The translations under genes were made by a program, and so were the position numbers. Positions 5,542 to 7,020 of a stretch of 7,020 nt of DNA are shown here, in pieces. Source of the DNA: Acidobacteriota bacterium. GTDB taxonomy: Bacteria; Acidobacteriota; Aminicenantia; UBA2199. The notes under the pieces are model-generated. The model was not told the DNA's origin, ran no database searches, and saw only the letters and a list, made by a program, of their open reading frames with translations. The stretch lies in assembly GCA_021817755.1 (NCBI GenBank), contig JAKAGC010000203.1, positions 1-7,020 of the forward strand, given 5' to 3'. The number at the start of each line of letters is the position of its first letter. The stretch's first letter is position 1.

Positions 5542-7020
5542 ATGAGTAAACGGATGGCTCTATTGGTTGGGATTAATGAATACACCGAAAATTCACATTT
5601 AAAAACTTTGAATTTCGCTGAAAAAGATGTTGAACTTATGGATCAAACTTTAAAAGAATATTGTGATTTTTCTCTTGTTAAACCAATAACCGGAAAAGAA
5701 GCCCAATTCCCGACTATTAGGGATGAATTAGAAACTTTTTATAATGAAGATGATCTCGATCTTTTCTTATTCTATTTCAGCGGACATGGTGAATTTATAA
5801 CATCAGAAAAGATGCATTGCTTACACTGTTTCAAATCACAAGCCGGATTCCACGATATGGCGATAAATTTAAGAGAATGGTCGCGTCGATTAATAGAAAA
5901 TATTAAAGCAAAAAGTATTCTAATAATCGCCGATGCCTGTAGAAACAGTCTTTATTCAGATGATTATGGTATAAAATCAGCGTATGAAGGATTGAATCAA
6001 AGCGTAATACCAATGATGAAAGATTTTAGCGGATATATTGGTAAAAATTACAATGCCCACTCAAAAGCCCTATTCACTTTTCTTAGTTGTGGTACTCACC
6101 AAGTCAGTTTCGAAGACTCCAACTTGAAACATGGAATTTTCACCTATTCACTCGCCAATGAATTAAAAAAAAATGGGGGCCGTTTAAACATTGGAGATTT
6201 AAGTGAGGAAATAAGACGCGATACAATTGAACATTGTAAACAGAATAATTATACTCCTACACAAAAACCGGAACTAATAGAACCTCTTACTAATTCTAAA
6301 ATCTTCCTCGGGATCAATTCTCCTGAAAACAGAAAACCGGAAAACCCGAAACTCCCGGATGAAGATGCAATATTAGGAAAAGCAGTTTCTGATATCAAAA
6401 ATACAGAGCCCTCTCCTTACGGTACCCGAGGACAGTTCCGTAGATACCAAATGGGATCGATTTATTATATCGAAAGGCCTGGGAATCCATTATTGAATTC
6501 GGCTATAATAAAAACCGGAGGTTCATTCAGTATTAACGATTTTCCTCCTTTTAATATTTTTTTTGATCTAATTAATACCACTAAATCTAATCTTGGTTTT
6601 CCTATTTCCGAAATTAATAAAGCCTGGGATAGCTGCCAACAAATGTGGAGTTCTCATGGTTATATACAATTTTTTGAAGGAGGAAATTTATATTTCTGTG
6701 AACGATATGGTGTTCACAGTCTGCGGGAAGGAAAAATTAGAGAATTATTCAGAATTTCTGAAAAAAAAATAATGTCTAAAAATCAGCAGAATGTAACAGG
6801 TGGTGAATTCGGTTTCCCTATCAGCGAATCCCAGGAAATAGTGTCCCATTCCGGGGCTAAAGGAATTATGCAACGTTTCGAATTCGGTACAATTATTGAA
6901 TGGGCCGGGAAGGCATATGGGATTATTAAAGGATTCCATGACCTATACCAATCCATGGGGGAATGGAGAAGTCAACTGGGGTTCCCTCTAAGTGATGAAA
7001 AAGATTTCAAATCCAAAATT
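5542..7020 (+). CDS. Caspase-like peptidase (C14) fused to LGFP-like repeats (C-terminus beyond right edge)
   Basis: A bacterial caspase-fold cysteine protease (orthocaspase type). The frame from ATG 5542 stays open for 493 codons to the window's right edge. It has no signal peptide or membrane segment, so it is probably cytoplasmic. Residues 1 to about 255 form the caspase domain: the first strand ALLVGINEY, catalytic H82 in FYFSGHGE, catalytic C133 in IIADACRNS, and the downstream motifs FLSCGTHQVSFED and HGIFTYSLANEL. Asp131, two residues before the cysteine, matches the S1-pocket Asp of metacaspases and suggests cleavage after Arg or Lys (inference). After a linker (about 260-275), LGFP-like repeats begin: one near 278-311, then LGFP at 351-354, FGFP at 423-426 and LGFP at 479-482. 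Their role may be recognition of a target or partner. Caspase-like genes in bacteria are often linked to regulated cell death or defence, but no partner gene is visible here. Domain calls are strong; function is inferred. Confidence 0.92.
   Translation, partial: MSKRMALLVGINEYTENSHLKTLNFAEKDVELMDQTLKEYCDFSLVKPITGKEAQFPTIRDELETFYNEDDLDLFLFYFSGHGEFITSEKMHCLHCFKSQAGFHDMAINLREWSRRLIENIKAKSILIIADACRNSLYSDDYGIKSAYEGLNQSVIPMMKDFSGYIGKNYNAHSKALFTFLSCGTHQVSFEDSNLKHGIFTYSLANELKKNGGRLNIGDLSEEIRRDTIEHCKQNNYTPTQKPELIEPLTNSKIFLGINSPENRKPENPKLPDEDAILGKAVSDIKNTEPSPYGTRGQFRRYQMGSIYYIERPGNPLLNSAIIKTGGSFSINDFPPFNIFFDLINTTKSNLGFPISEINKAWDSCQQMWSSHGYIQFFEGGNLYFCERYGVHSLREGKIRELFRISEKKIMSKNQQNVTGGEFGFPISESQEIVSHSGAKGIMQRFEFGTIIEWAGKAYGIIKGFHDLYQSMGEWRSQLGFPLSDEKDFKSKI
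6370..7020 (+). repeat. LGFP-like repeat array in the caspase C-terminus
   Basis: About 50-70-codon units with the pattern (L/F)GFP-(I/L)-S-(D/E), then a gap, then an aromatic strand such as FRRYQMGSIYY, IQFFEGGNLYF or QRFEFGTIIEW. Three complete units and the start of a fourth (LGFPLSDE at residue 479) are visible; the first has a degenerate head, LGKAVSDI. The array continues past the edge. LGFP repeats are best known from cell-wall-associated actinobacterial proteins, so finding them on an apparently cytoplasmic protease is unusual. Confidence 0.75.

Noticed and set aside
6745..6939. Minus-strand frame of 64 codons
   Set aside because: Antisense to the LGFP-like region of the caspase gene; the LGFP-like protein reading is clearly the real one.
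3857..7020. A complete two-gene defence island (phosphoesterase plus caspase)
   Set aside because: The phosphoesterase is exported, the genes have separate promoters and a 260-nt gap, and no sensor, nuclease or toxin gene is visible. Only the promoter similarity links them.

Overview
The window is AT-rich, Gram-negative-type bacterial DNA with strong GGAGG-like Shine-Dalgarno sites and a near-consensus sigma70-type promoter. It looks like an ordinary chromosomal stretch carrying secretion, surface and caspase-like genes. The outer-membrane secretin and the putative lipoproteins require a double-membrane cell. The TTGACA-type promoter and strong ribosome sites argue against Bacteroidota. An anaerobic, PKD- and caspase-rich lineage such as Candidatus Aminicenantes or another deep Acidobacteriota-like group would fit, but this is a low-confidence guess. 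No rRNA, tRNA, insertion sequence or CRISPR array is visible.

Left part, minus strand (3459 down to 1): a promoter and a 5' leader lead into a two-gene operon. The first gene encodes a lipoprotein with two invasin-like Ig domains followed by four PKD domains. Three bases after its stop, the second gene begins; it encodes a lipoprotein-type secretin (GspD/PilQ family) with N-terminal TPR repeats. It runs off the left edge with 526 codons visible. The pair suggests a type II secretion or type IV pilus-like apparatus with a surface or periplasmic beta-sandwich partner. The first gene appears to start at a rare ATT codon placed 5 nt after a strong GGAGG.

Middle (3331-3856): an A/T-tract-rich divergent intergenic region with a promoter in each direction and several inverted repeats.

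Right part, plus strand: an exported calcineurin-like metallophosphoesterase of the acid-sphingomyelinase-like type (3857-5281) is followed by a 260-nt gap containing a 9-bp-stem hairpin and a second promoter. Then comes a caspase-like (peptidase C14) protein with an intact His-Cys dyad, fused to a C-terminal array of LGFP-like repeats. It starts at 5542 and runs off the right edge with 493 codons visible.

The two plus-strand genes are preceded by almost the same promoter motif (GGATTGACTT, 7 nt, AAAATARGTWAA), which suggests shared regulation although they have separate promoters. The caspase-LGFP fusion and this shared promoter are the most interesting things in the window.
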